Part shown: piece after piece, positions 50,601 through 59,440 of the stretch
How the letters are laid out: every line of letters begins with the position of its first letter
How positions within the stretch are numbered: the stretch's first letter is position 1
Assembly (NCBI GenBank): GCA_041394725.1
Contig: JAWKHR010000024.1
Coordinates: 1 to 64,000 of the forward strand
DNA: 64,000 bases
Direction: 5' to 3'
From: JAWKHR01 sp041394725
Lineage (GTDB): Bacteria; Acidobacteriota; Vicinamibacteria; Vicinamibacterales; SCN-69-37
Made by a program: the position numbers and the translations under genes
Notes under the pieces: generated by a model
Seen by the model: only the letters and a program-made list of their open reading frames with translations
Database searches by the model: none
Told to the model about the DNA's origin: nothing

Positions 50601-53252
50601 CGGCGCGTCGATCCAGTACCGCTGCCGCTCGAACGGGTAGGTCGGCAGCGCCGTGCGCCGCCGTGGCGCGTCGCCGGCGACCGCGTCCCAGTCCACGGCC
50701 ACGCCGAGCGACCAGAGCCGGCCGAGCGCGCCGAGGCACGTCTCGAGGTCGCCGGCGGTCTCGGTCGGGTGGCGCAGCGACGTGACCAGGCCGGGCGGCG
50801 GCGTCGGCTGCTGCCGGGCCAGGGACGTCAGCGTGCGGCCGGGGCCGACCTCCAGCAGGACCCGATCGGGTTCCGCCAGAAGCGTCGCGAGCCCGTCGGC
50901 GAAGCGCACCGTCTGGCGCAGGTGCCGCACCCAGTACGCCGGGCTGGTGGCTTCCTCGGGCGTGATCCACCGGCCGGTGACGTTCGAGATGAACGGCCTG
51001 GTCGGCGCGGCCATCGGGATCGTGGCGATGCGGCGCGAGAACCCGTCGAGGAACGGATCGAGCATCGGCGAGTGCGCGGCCACGTCGATGTGCAGGCGCT
51101 GGGTCTCGACCTCGTCCGCCGTCAGCCGGGCTTCGAGCGCGGCCACCTCGTCCACCGGGCCCGAGACCACGCAGCTCGTCGGCGCGTTCACGGCGGCCAG
51201 CGCGAGGCCGCCCGTCAGCCACGCGCGCACCTCCGACTCGGGCCGCAGGATGCCGAGCATCGCGCCGGGCGGCAGGCGGTCGAACACGTCGCCGCGTGCC
51301 TTCACGATGGCGAGCGCATCCTCCACCGTGAAGACGCCGGCGAGGCAGGCGGCCACGTACTCGCCGAGCGAGTGCCCCGACATCGCGGCCGGCTCGATGC
51401 CCCACGACATCCACAGCCGGGCGAGCGCGTACTCGACGACGAAGACCGCCAGGATTGACGGCATCGGCCGCGCGAGCTGCGCCGCCGCCTCGACCGCGTC
51501 GTCGGCGGGAAACAGGACCGGCCGCAGGTCGATGCCGTCACGGGTCCGCAGGACGGTCAGGCACCGGTCGACCTCGGCGCGAAAGACGGGCTCGCGCTCG
51601 TAGAGGCCGCGCCCCATGTTCGGGTACTGCGCGCCGCCACCCGGAAACAGGAACGCGACCCGGACCGGGGCGTCGGACGCGGGCTGCGCCGTCGCCCCAC
51701 CGGCCCGCAGCGCCTGCACCGCATCGGCCGGCGTTGCGCAGGCGGCGCTCCAGCGATGCGCGAACTGCGCGCGGCCGACCTGCAGCGTGTGCGCCACGTC
51801 GGCGAGCGGCGGCGCGCCGGGCGCCTCGAGCGCGTCCGCCAGCCGTTCGCGCATCGCCGCGAGCGCGGCGGGCGTCCGGGCCGCGAGCACCAGCACCCGT
51901 GGCCGGCCGTCGTCCGGCCGCGCGTCGTCGGTGGCCGGCGCCTCCTCGAGGACGACGTGACAGTTGGTGCCGCCGGCGCCGAGCGCGGTGACGCCGGCGC
52001 GGCGAGGGGTCGTGCCGCGCGGCCACTCGGTCAGCGTGTCGTTGACGACGAAGGGCGAGGCCGCGAAGTCGATCTGCGGATTCGGCGTCGTGTAGTTCAC
52101 GCTCGGCGGGATCCGGCCGTGCCGGAGGCTCAGGACCGTCTTGATGAACGCCGCGACGCCGGCCGCCTCGCCGAGGTGGCCGATGTTCGACTTGAGCGAC
52201 CCGATCCGGCAGTACTGCCGCCGCGCCGTGTCGCGCCGGAACGCGTCGGTCAGCGCGGCCACCTCGATCGGGTCGCCCACGATCGTGCCCGTGCCGTGCG
52301 CCTCGACGTAGCCGATGCTGTCCGCGTCCACGCCGCTGAGGCTGAGCGCCTCGGTGATCACCCGCGACTGGCCCTCCACGCTCGGCGCGAGGAAGCCGAC
52401 CTTCATCGACCCGTCGTTGTTGACCGCCGACCCCTTGACGACGGCGATCACCCGGTCGCCGGCCGCGAGCGCGTCCGTCAGCCGTCGCAGCACGACGACG
52501 CCGGCGCCGCTGCCGAAGAGCGTGCCGGTCGCCCCCGCGTCGAACGGGCGGCAGTGCCCGTCACGCGCCAGGATCTCGCCCGTCTGATGGAGGTAGCCGC
52601 GGTCCCTCGGGAGGATCACGACCGCGCCGCCGGCCAGCGCCATGTCGCACTCGCCGCTGAGCAGGCTCTGCACCGCGAGGTGGATCGCCACCAGCGCCGA
52701 CGAGCACGCGCACTGCACGTTGAAACTGGGCCCGCGCAGGTTCAGGTGGTACGACAGGCTCGTGGCCAGGAAGCTCATGTCGTTCCCGGTGTGCCGCACG
52801 AGCCACTCGCCGACCGTCCGCATGATGCGCTCGTTGGGCACGAGGTGCCGCATCATGTAGCTGTTCATGCCGCACGTCGCGAAGACGCCGACCTGCCCGC
52901 CGAAGCGCGCCGGGTCGTAGCCGGCGTCCTCGAGCGCCTCCCAGCCGACCTCGAGGAAGACGCGATGCTGCGGATCGGTGATCGCCGCGTCCTGCGGCGA
53001 GAGCCCGAAGAAGCCCGCGTCGAACAGGTCGACGTCCTCGAGCACCGGCTGGGCCGGCACGTAGTCCGGGTCGGCCACGAGGTCGGGCGACTCGCCCGCC
53101 CCGAGCAGCTCGTCGATCGTGAATCGGCGGACGGACTCGGTGCCCGCCGTCAGATTGCGCCAGAACGCGTCCAGGGTCGGCGCGCCGGGGAACCGGCCGC
53201 TCATGCCGACGACGGCGATCTCCGATCCGGTCAGGCCCGGCGACTGGCTCAT
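47679..53252 (-). CDS. Type I PKS module: KS-AT-KR-DH-T
   Basis: 1857-residue single extension module. KS at about 8-435 has Cys183 in QCACSSALVA, His319 in EAHGTGT and His359 in SNIGHLG. AT at about 530-820 has Ser628 in GHSLGEY and AAHS at 725-728, more like malonyl than methylmalonyl types. KR: GGLGAIG at 1168-1174, LDD at 1270-1272 (B-type), Tyr1327 and Asn1331. The DH comes after the KR: H1407 in HVVRGADAVMP and D1566 in HPALLD, both catalytic residues present. T has Ser1770 in LGGHSLIA. It should add malonyl and reduce it to a trans-alkene. It overlaps both neighbouring genes by ATGA. KR before DH is not the textbook order. Confidence 0.94.
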   Translation of the reverse strand: MSQSPGLTGSEIAVVGMSGRFPGAPTLDAFWRNLTAGTESVRRFTIDELLGAGESPDLVADPDYVPAQPVLEDVDLFDAGFFGLSPQDAAITDPQHRVFLEVGWEALEDAGYDPARFGGQVGVFATCGMNSYMMRHLVPNERIMRTVGEWLVRHTGNDMSFLATSLSYHLNLRGPSFNVQCACSSALVAIHLAVQSLLSGECDMALAGGAVVILPRDRGYLHQTGEILARDGHCRPFDAGATGTLFGSGAGVVVLRRLTDALAAGDRVIAVVKGSAVNNDGSMKVGFLAPSVEGQSRVITEALSLSGVDADSIGYVEAHGTGTIVGDPIEVAALTDAFRRDTARRQYCRIGSLKSNIGHLGEAAGVAAFIKTVLSLRHGRIPPSVNYTTPNPQIDFAASPFVVNDTLTEWPRGTTPRRAGVTALGAGGTNCHVVLEEAPATDDARPDDGRPRVLVLAARTPAALAAMRERLADALEAPGAPPLADVAHTLQVGRAQFAHRWSAACATPADAVQALRAGGATAQPASDAPVRVAFLFPGGGAQYPNMGRGLYEREPVFRAEVDRCLTVLRTRDGIDLRPVLFPADDAVEAAAQLARPMPSILAVFVVEYALARLWMSWGIEPAAMSGHSLGEYVAACLAGVFTVEDALAIVKARGDVFDRLPPGAMLGILRPESEVRAWLTGGLALAAVNAPTSCVVSGPVDEVAALEARLTADEVETQRLHIDVAAHSPMLDPFLDGFSRRIATIPMAAPTRPFISNVTGRWITPEEATSPAYWVRHLRQTVRFADGLATLLAEPDRVLLEVGPGRTLTSLARQQPTPPPGLVTSLRHPTETAGDLETCLGALGRLWSLGVAVDWDAVAGDAPRRRTALPTYPFERQRYWIDAPGGAAGAARTSPEGPPAAATATEARGGTEKRSDIADWFYAPVWTAVPPLAEPDAPDAEATAHVVVFADAVGLAAEAAARLQAARPGRTWIVEAGTSYTQVGETRFTIDPRNADDYVRVLEAIGDVAGDITHVVHGWNLPAPSMAAEEMEAELDAAFFGPLALAQAIGRQELDQPLSVVFLTSGVAQVAGEASVAPVRAALLGPSRVWAREMPNVVTRVVDVARPASAGDTDRLARLVARELADARPEPFVALRGESRWVERFAPRRLEATGPSALRESGTYLITGGLGAIGLALAAQLSARVRAHVVLIGRSPMPAREDWDRWLGQHDADDTTSRRIRAIRDAESAGGRVDVLTADVADPRQLADVRRRVLEVSPAIHGIFHAAGTLDDAPLMTKTRDAALAVLRPKVHGALALVRAFEPDAPDFIALFSSVSAVLGLQGQVDYTAANAVLDACADAAGDRRVVAIGWGPWAEAGLAVTAAHRRRSPTSETGHPWLPAIRRRPGGGGVAPLALNRDAQWMLGEHVVRGADAVMPGTGYLELARAALTALEPGTTVELAELVFQAPIIVAAGETKTVDLTVTPVGDGYECRWESGDDLFATGLARHTDAPAPEPIDLDAIGARCVARDDRPGGFLPQPFMAFGPRWANIQRVRFGEDEALVELALPEAFAGDLAWCGLHPALLDMATGGAQALIPGFDQSRHFYVPIAYERARLFARLPARVWSHVRLRRHGADLATFDVTIADETGAVLVAIDGFGMKRVDTTASLARSTSAGTASRDVRLSPAAAVAEDLLRSGMRVDEGLDALARVLAVPTGPRVLVSPGDLLAWRARIDREFSRPATPAGSRPGRRAAGGHATIEETVADLWRELLGTDEVRVTDDFFELGGHSLIAVRLLNRLEKRFGTRLTLPTLFEARTVASLSARLRERAAGTAAPGREAAADATDSGESREPALVAISRDRLRASHRRPPSSGGTR

Positions 53253-56200
53253 GATTCCTGCGGCGGGATGGCGGCCCGGCCTGCCGGCACGGACGGCGAC
53301 GGACGCCGCCGGCGCGACATCGCCTCACGCCGCGCCTGCGCGCGAGCCTCGCTCTCGGCCAGCACGGAGGCCCCGTCGTGCTCCTGCTTCAGGAACCCGG
53401 CCAGCGCGCTGACCGTCGGATACCGGAACAGGTCGACCAGCGACAGCGGCCGGTCGAACCGGTCCCGGAGCGCGGCATGCGCCTGCACCACGAGGAGCGA
53501 GTTGGCGCCCAGGTCGAAGAAGTTGTCGTGCACGCCCACGCGGTCCAGCGCGAGCAGCGCCTGCCACGTCTCGGCGATCTGCCGCTCGTAGGGCGTCTCG
53601 GGCGCCACGTAGGCGCTGGCGCGGCGGTCGCGCCGGTGGTCCGGCTCGGGCAGCGCCTGCCGATCGATCTTGCCGTTCGGCGTCAGCGGGAGCGCCTCGA
53701 GGCACACGATCGCGGACGGCACCATGTAGGCGGGCAGCCGCGTCCGCAGGTGTGCCTTCAGGGTCTGCACGAGCCGCCCCTGGTGCGGCTCGGCCTGATG
53801 CACGTACTCCCGCCATGGGCGCGGTGGCGCGGCCGCCGCCGGCGCGGCGACGTCCCGGCGCGCCTCGGCGCCCGGCGCGCGGAGGATCGCATCGTAGCGG
53901 TCCGGCGCGTCGGGTGACGTCCAGCGGCACTCGACCGTCCAGCCCGGGGCCGCGTCCGCGAGCGCCTCGGGATCGATGCCCTCCGCCGGGCGGGCGTCGA
54001 GGCGCTGCCGCAGGTCGGCGACGGTCTCCGGGCCGTCGGGCGCGGCCAGCATCCGCACGGCGGCGCAGTCGGCGGCCACGCGGGGATTCAGGATTCCGGT
54101 CAGCACGACGCTCGTCCCGGCGTCAAGCAGCGCGGCGACGTCGCCCGACGAAAGGCCCTGGCCGGACGCGTGCCGCTCCGGCGCCGGCGCCGACGGCGCC
54201 CCGCCGACGCGCAGCACCACGTCGTACCGGAAGCGCGTCATCTCGTTCCAGCGCCGGCCCGCCTTGAGCCGCACGTCCACGCCGGTGATCGCCGGCAGGT
54301 GCGCGCGCAGCGCCTCGAAGAACGCCGGATCGATCACCAGCTCGGGGTCCTGCGCGACGCGGTCGCGGATCCGCTGGCGCAGATCGGTCGCCGCCATCAA
54401 CGCCGGCGCCTGGGCCAGCTCGACCGACGTGTGGAATGCCTCGAGCAGGGCCCGGCTGCGGACGTCGCCCACGAAGAGGCTGCCGCCCGGCGAGACGAGC
54501 GCGGCGGCCCGTTCGATCACCCGGACCAGGTAGTCGACATCCGGGAAGTACTGGACCACCGAGTTGAGGATGACGACGTCCACCGGGCCGAGATCCGGCT
54601 GCGCCCCGATCGTGTCGGCGGCCGCGACGCGCAGCGACACGTGGTCCAGTTCGGCGGCGTCCACCGCGGACTGCAGCCGCCGGATCGCCGTCGGGGAGAA
54701 ATCGACCCCCGTGTAGTGCTCGCAGGCCGGGGCCAGCCGATGGAGCAGGAGGCCCGTGCCGCAGCCGATCTCGAGGATCCGCCGCGGCCGGAGCGCGAGC
54801 ACGCGGGCGACCGTGCGATCGACCCATTCCCGCATGTCGGCCTCCGACGTCGGCTCGCCCGTGTAGCTGTCACGCCACCCCGAGGTGTCGAACGCCGCGT
54901 CGGCCGCCGGCGCGTTGCGGTTGAGCCCGCCATGGGTCTCGTCCCACACGGCCTGCCAGCGCTCGACCCCGCCCGTATCGCCCGGGCTCCGCCGCGCGGG
55001 GACGACGTAGGCGATCAGGCGGGCGGCGCCCGATCCCGACTCGCCGGGCGTCGTGGCGTCCGTCCCGTCCCTCGCGTCCTTCGTGCCCCTGACGACCGCC
55101 ACGGCCTGGCTCACCTCGGGATGCGCCGCGAGGGTGGCTTCAATCTCCCCGAGTTCGATCCGGTGTCCGCCTACCTTGACCTGGTGATCGATTCGGCCGA
55201 GGCACTCGAGGCGTCCGTCGGGGCGGTATCGGGCGACGTCACCGGTGCGGTAGAGCCGATCCCCGGAGTCCCGGACGGCCGTGTTGGCGACGAACCGCTC
55301 CGCGGTCAGGTCCGGGCGCCGCCAGTAGCCGCGCGTGACGCCCGACCCGCCGATCAGGAGTTCTCCCGGCACGCCCACCGGCACCGGCAGGCCCCGGCGG
55401 TCCACGACGTAGGTCCGGGTATTGGCGATGGGGCGGCCGATCGTCACCTCGGATGCGTCGCTGATCGGGGCGACCGTGGACCAGACGGTCGTCTCGGTCG
55501 GGCCGTACATGTTCAGGACGCGGCCCGCCGAGCAGGCCAGCAGGTCGGCGGCCAGCGACGGCGGCAGCGCTTCGCCGCCGACCAGCAGCGTCGAGACCCG
55601 TCCGAGCGCCGCGCGGCCGTGGCCGTCGGCCACGATCGCGCGCATCAGGGATGGCGTCGCCTGCAGGTGGGTGACGCCGTGGCGCTCGATCTGCGCCGCG
55701 ATCGTGAAGTCACCCTGGCTCGCCGACGCCGCGGCGCTCGCGGCCCGGACCTGGTTGAGGTACGGCAGGTGCGCGAGCACGGTGTCCGTCGCGACGCCGA
55801 AGTCGAGCAGGCAGGCGATCTCGTCGATGCCGATCGCCTGCAGTTCCCGCACGCGCTCCAGGCACATCTCCGGCGTCCCGAACAACCCGCTCGTGCGGAA
55901 GTAGCGCTCGAACGCATGACCCATCAGCGCGTCGAGTTCGGCCTCGCTGAGGTCGACGTCCCCGACCGGCCTGGCACCGCCCGGCGTCGCGAACGCCGGG
56001 AACTCCCACCGCGTCTGCCTGACGAGCTCGGTCGACGTCTTCAGGTACTCGATGAGCGGCCGGCGCACGGTCTCGCGGACGCGATCGAGGTCCGGCCCCA
56101 CGAACGTGTGGAGCATCAGCGCGACCGTGCCGTCGCCGTCATGCCCCGCTTCCCGCCACGCCTCGCGGTAGGCCGCCACCTTCGTCGCGACGTCGTCCGT

Positions 56201-59200
56201 CTTCTGGCCGAGCAGGTTGGTCAGCAGCCGGGCGCCGAGGCGTCCGGCCATCCTGAAGGTCTCGATGTTGCCGGCGGCCGCGATCCAGATCGGCGGCTGC
56301 GGCTGGTGCGGCGCGGGGAACACCTTGACCTCGATGGGCTCGCCGTGGCCGTTGACCGCCGGCACCCGCTCGCCGCGCCACAGCGTCCGGATCGTCTCGA
56401 TGCCGCGGGCCATGACGTCGCGCCGGTCCTTGTAGTTCTCCGGCCTCAGCGCGAAGTCGTTCGCGTGCCAGCCGGACGCGAACGAGAGCTCGACGCGGCC
56501 CTGGGACAGGTTGTCGACGACCGCCCATTCCTCGGCGACGCGCAGCGGATTGTGGAGCGGCAGGACGACGCTGCCCGCGCGCACCCGGACGCGCGACGTG
56601 ACGGCCGCGACCGCGGCGCTGGTCACCGCCGGGTTCGGGTAGAGCCCGCCGAACTCGTGGAAGTGCCGCTCCGGCGTCCAGACCGCGCGAAAGCCGTGGG
56701 CATCCGCGTACCTGGCGCCTTCGAGCAGCAGCCGGTACGGCTGGCGCCGGTCCTCGGTCGCGTCGGCGGAGAAATAGAACAGGCTGAAGTCCATCGGCCG
56801 GCGCGCGGGCGCCTCGTCGCCGGTGCCGGCCTCGCCGGCGGCCCTCCGCAGCTCCTCCTGCACGACGACGGTGAAGCCGCGCGCCAGGGTCCAGAAGAGT
56901 TCGAGGACCGAGATGTCGAAGGAGATGCTCGTGACGGCGAGCCACGTGCCGCCGTCGGCGCCGCCGAGGTGCTCGTCCATCCCGGCGAAGAAGCTGGCGA
57001 CCTGGCGGTGCTCGACCATCACGCCCTTCGGGCGCCCGGTGGAGCCCGACGTGAAGATGACGTACGCCAGGTGCTCGGGGCGGACGCCGCTCGACGGGCG
57101 ACGCGAGGACGATTCGCTCGCGGCCGCATCGACGAAGACCACCTGCGCCTGGTGTCGCGGCAGCGCCGAGCCGAGCGCGGCCTGCGTGACGATCGCGCGG
57201 GCCTCGGTGGCCTCGAGCATCCACGCGAGGCGGGCCTGCGGAAACGCCGGGTCGAGCGGCAGGTACGCGCCGCCGGCCTTCAGGATGCCGAGGAGCGCGA
57301 CGAGCATGTCGGGCGATCGATCCACGAAGACGCCGACGACCTCTTCCGGTCCCACGCCGAGTGCCGTGAGCCTGGCCGCGAGGGCGTTCGCCCGCTCGTC
57401 GAGCTCCCGGTAGGTCAGCGACCGATCGCGATGCACGACCGCGACGCGGTCCGGCGTGCGATCCGCCTGGGCCTCGAACAGCTCGTGGATGGCCCTCGAT
57501 TCGACCGGGCGCGCCGTCTCGTTCCACCGGTGCAGGACGGTCCGGGCCTCGTCGGCGTCGAGCAGCGGCAGGTCCTCGAGCGGCTGGTCGGCATCGGCGG
57601 CGAGGGCGGCGGCGACGGTCCCGAGCTGATGCTGCATCGCGGCGATCGACGCAGCCGGCAGCGCCGCCGAGGCGATCCAGGTCAGCGACGTGCCGGCGGG
57701 CGCCGCCACGATCATGAGCGTGGTCTCGGCCGGGACGTCGACGGCCGACGGATCGTCGGCGAGGCACAGGACCACGTGATGGCGCCAGCGCCCGAAGGCG
57801 GAGAGCGCCGCCGATTCCGGGTGGCGCGCACAGGCGTCCACGAAGAACGTGCCGCGGGTGGCGGTCTCGTCCACGCGCGCGGCCAGCGTGCGCCGCACCT
57901 CCGACCACGGGCGGGCGAGATCCACCCGCACCGGCACCTGCGTCGCCAGCAGCGGCGAGCGCAGGCGCGACAGGGCTGGCGTCCGCAGGGCGAGGGTCGC
58001 GGCCTGGGCACCCGAGAGCCGGGTCAGGTACGTCGCCGCGAGCGCCAGCAGCGTGGCGCCGGTGTCGGGCGAGCCGCCCAGGGCGTCCACCACGTCGCGC
58101 GGGACCTCGACGGTCGTCCGCGCATGCGGCGGGTCCGGTGTGGCGGGCGTCGCCGCGTCCAGGTCTGGCGCGGCGCCGGGCGCCCCCGCGTCCAGGTAGG
58201 GAACGGCGACGGGCTCGATCGACGCGAGCGCGCGGACCCAGTGCGATTCGTGGCGGACCGCGGCCTCGAGGGCCGCCGGGTCGGCGGCCGCGGCGCCGGT
58301 CGGCAGTACCGAGCCGGGAGCGAGGCCCGCGGCCTCGACGAAGGCCGCGAGCGACAGCGGTTCGCCCGTCAGCCGCCGGACCGCGCGAATCGCCACGCGC
58401 GAGGTGGCGGTCGCGACCACCACGGCGGCGTCGCCGATCGACACGACCGTGCCGGGCGGCGTCGGCGCGGGCGAGGCACCGGCGTCCTCCGCCGCGGCGA
58501 GGATGACGGCACCGCCGGGCACGATGAGCCGCGCCGAGGCGAACGGGTTCTCGAGTGGACCGAAGTCGAGGGCGCGGACGAGCCGCAGCACCTCGTCCGC
58601 CGGCGCGGCGAAGTCCACGACCGCGTGGCCGTCGGGACGTGCGTGCCGGCGAAAGACCTCGCGCGAGGCCGGAGCCTGCGGCGTGAGCGTGAGCGCATCG
58701 CGGGCAATCTGGTCGAGGAGCGTCCCGAAGCTCTGCAGGCCGTGCTCGTGACACCGCGCCAGCAGGTCCGCGGCGGTCTCGCCGGCCGGCAGGTCGAACG
58801 ACGCCCGGACCGCGATGCGGCCGGCGTCGACGTCCGCCGTCATCTCGTGCCACGTCACGCCGTAGCGGCGCTCGCCGCGCAGCAGCGCCCAGACCGGGAC
58901 GTGCACGCCCGCGTACTCGGGCAGGGGGCCGTAGTGGAAGTTGATCGCCAGCCGCGACGCCGCGGTCAGGACCGCGTCGGGGAGGACGGCGTGGTTGCCG
59001 ATGCTGAACAGGTACTCGAACGGCGACCGGGCGAGGGCGTGAACGAGTTCCGGGCCCGGGGCGCTCGTCGGCAGCTGCCGGGCGGCGGCCCAGTCCCGCA
59101 CGCTGGCGTCCGACGATGCCATCCCGGCGATGACGTGCCCGCGGTCGAGGTAGAGCTCCGCGCAGCGCAGCAGCAATGCCCCGCTTCCGACGAACCACCC

Positions 59201-59218
59201 GCGAACTTCTGAAGACAT
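53249..59218 (-). CDS. NRPS loading module: FT-(C remnant)-A(embedded LLM and MT)-T
   Basis: 1989 residues. A formyltransferase-like domain comes first (N93, H95 in NFHYGPLPEYAG; D131 in VDAGRI; C-lobe to about 330). About 365-565 resembles the second half of a condensation domain and lacks HHxxxDG. The A domain begins near 575 (FTSGSTGRPKG at 722-732; A4 SFDISVLEL). A luciferase-like flavin monooxygenase (808-1165, FSLFYFSADATEDRRQPYRL, GFRAVWTPERHFHEFGG) is inserted between A4 and A5. A5 NMYGPTETT and A8 GRIDHQVKVGGHRIELGEIE follow. A SAM methyltransferase fills 1440-1680 (EIGCGTGLLLHRL, NSVVQYFPD). A10 is Lys1850 and T Ser1907. The code D-I-L-Q-L-G-M-V-W-K suggests glycine. It is the first gene of the operon. 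Confidence 0.94.
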   Translation of the reverse strand: MSSEVRGWFVGSGALLLRCAELYLDRGHVIAGMASSDASVRDWAAARQLPTSAPGPELVHALARSPFEYLFSIGNHAVLPDAVLTAASRLAINFHYGPLPEYAGVHVPVWALLRGERRYGVTWHEMTADVDAGRIAVRASFDLPAGETAADLLARCHEHGLQSFGTLLDQIARDALTLTPQAPASREVFRRHARPDGHAVVDFAAPADEVLRLVRALDFGPLENPFASARLIVPGGAVILAAAEDAGASPAPTPPGTVVSIGDAAVVVATATSRVAIRAVRRLTGEPLSLAAFVEAAGLAPGSVLPTGAAAADPAALEAAVRHESHWVRALASIEPVAVPYLDAGAPGAAPDLDAATPATPDPPHARTTVEVPRDVVDALGGSPDTGATLLALAATYLTRLSGAQAATLALRTPALSRLRSPLLATQVPVRVDLARPWSEVRRTLAARVDETATRGTFFVDACARHPESAALSAFGRWRHHVVLCLADDPSAVDVPAETTLMIVAAPAGTSLTWIASAALPAASIAAMQHQLGTVAAALAADADQPLEDLPLLDADEARTVLHRWNETARPVESRAIHELFEAQADRTPDRVAVVHRDRSLTYRELDERANALAARLTALGVGPEEVVGVFVDRSPDMLVALLGILKAGGAYLPLDPAFPQARLAWMLEATEARAIVTQAALGSALPRHQAQVVFVDAAASESSSRRPSSGVRPEHLAYVIFTSGSTGRPKGVMVEHRQVASFFAGMDEHLGGADGGTWLAVTSISFDISVLELFWTLARGFTVVVQEELRRAAGEAGTGDEAPARRPMDFSLFYFSADATEDRRQPYRLLLEGARYADAHGFRAVWTPERHFHEFGGLYPNPAVTSAAVAAVTSRVRVRAGSVVLPLHNPLRVAEEWAVVDNLSQGRVELSFASGWHANDFALRPENYKDRRDVMARGIETIRTLWRGERVPAVNGHGEPIEVKVFPAPHQPQPPIWIAAAGNIETFRMAGRLGARLLTNLLGQKTDDVATKVAAYREAWREAGHDGDGTVALMLHTFVGPDLDRVRETVRRPLIEYLKTSTELVRQTRWEFPAFATPGGARPVGDVDLSEAELDALMGHAFERYFRTSGLFGTPEMCLERVRELQAIGIDEIACLLDFGVATDTVLAHLPYLNQVRAASAAASASQGDFTIAAQIERHGVTHLQATPSLMRAIVADGHGRAALGRVSTLLVGGEALPPSLAADLLACSAGRVLNMYGPTETTVWSTVAPISDASEVTIGRPIANTRTYVVDRRGLPVPVGVPGELLIGGSGVTRGYWRRPDLTAERFVANTAVRDSGDRLYRTGDVARYRPDGRLECLGRIDHQVKVGGHRIELGEIEATLAAHPEVSQAVAVVRGTKDARDGTDATTPGESGSGAARLIAYVVPARRSPGDTGGVERWQAVWDETHGGLNRNAPAADAAFDTSGWRDSYTGEPTSEADMREWVDRTVARVLALRPRRILEIGCGTGLLLHRLAPACEHYTGVDFSPTAIRRLQSAVDAAELDHVSLRVAAADTIGAQPDLGPVDVVILNSVVQYFPDVDYLVRVIERAAALVSPGGSLFVGDVRSRALLEAFHTSVELAQAPALMAATDLRQRIRDRVAQDPELVIDPAFFEALRAHLPAITGVDVRLKAGRRWNEMTRFRYDVVLRVGGAPSAPAPERHASGQGLSSGDVAALLDAGTSVVLTGILNPRVAADCAAVRMLAAPDGPETVADLRQRLDARPAEGIDPEALADAAPGWTVECRWTSPDAPDRYDAILRAPGAEARRDVAAPAAAAPPRPWREYVHQAEPHQGRLVQTLKAHLRTRLPAYMVPSAIVCLEALPLTPNGKIDRQALPEPDHRRDRRASAYVAPETPYERQIAETWQALLALDRVGVHDNFFDLGANSLLVVQAHAALRDRFDRPLSLVDLFRYPTVSALAGFLKQEHDGASVLAESEARAQARREAMSRRRRPSPSVPAGRAAIPPQES

Positions 59219-59440
59219 CTGCTTCTGCCGCCGCCGCGCGTCGCGCCCGCGCCCGCGCCCCAGGATAATCGGCCGGCAGGCTCAACTTTACATCCGCTGG
59301 CGCCGCCGCGCTCGACCCGGATCCGGGTACTCGGGCCGAGTCTGGTCCGGGCCCGCCGAACCGCGCCGAATCGCGCACTTCGAGGCCGCTGAACGACGAA
59401 ATTGTCAGCACGCATTGGTGCTCGCCGAGGCCCCCTCGTT
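59219..59440. other. Upstream region of the NRPS-PKS operon
   Basis: 222 bp with no gene. On the minus strand TGTAAA and TTATCC, 18 nt apart near 59270-59305, form a possible promoter facing the NRPS gene. It leaves a GC-rich leader of about 50 nt without a clear ribosome site. TadA is the next gene upstream on the same strand. Confidence 0.35.

Noticed and set aside
48414..51458. A 1014-codon plus-strand open frame opposite the PKS
   Set aside because: Low-complexity basic translation; the minus-strand KS-AT-KR-DH-T text is unambiguous.
54170..59212. A 1680-codon open frame on the plus strand opposite the loading NRPS
   Set aside because: It is antisense to a protein with clear FT, A, LLM, MT and T motifs. 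Its own translation is Arg/Gly/Asp/His-rich with no domain. High-GC codon bias keeps the opposite frame open.
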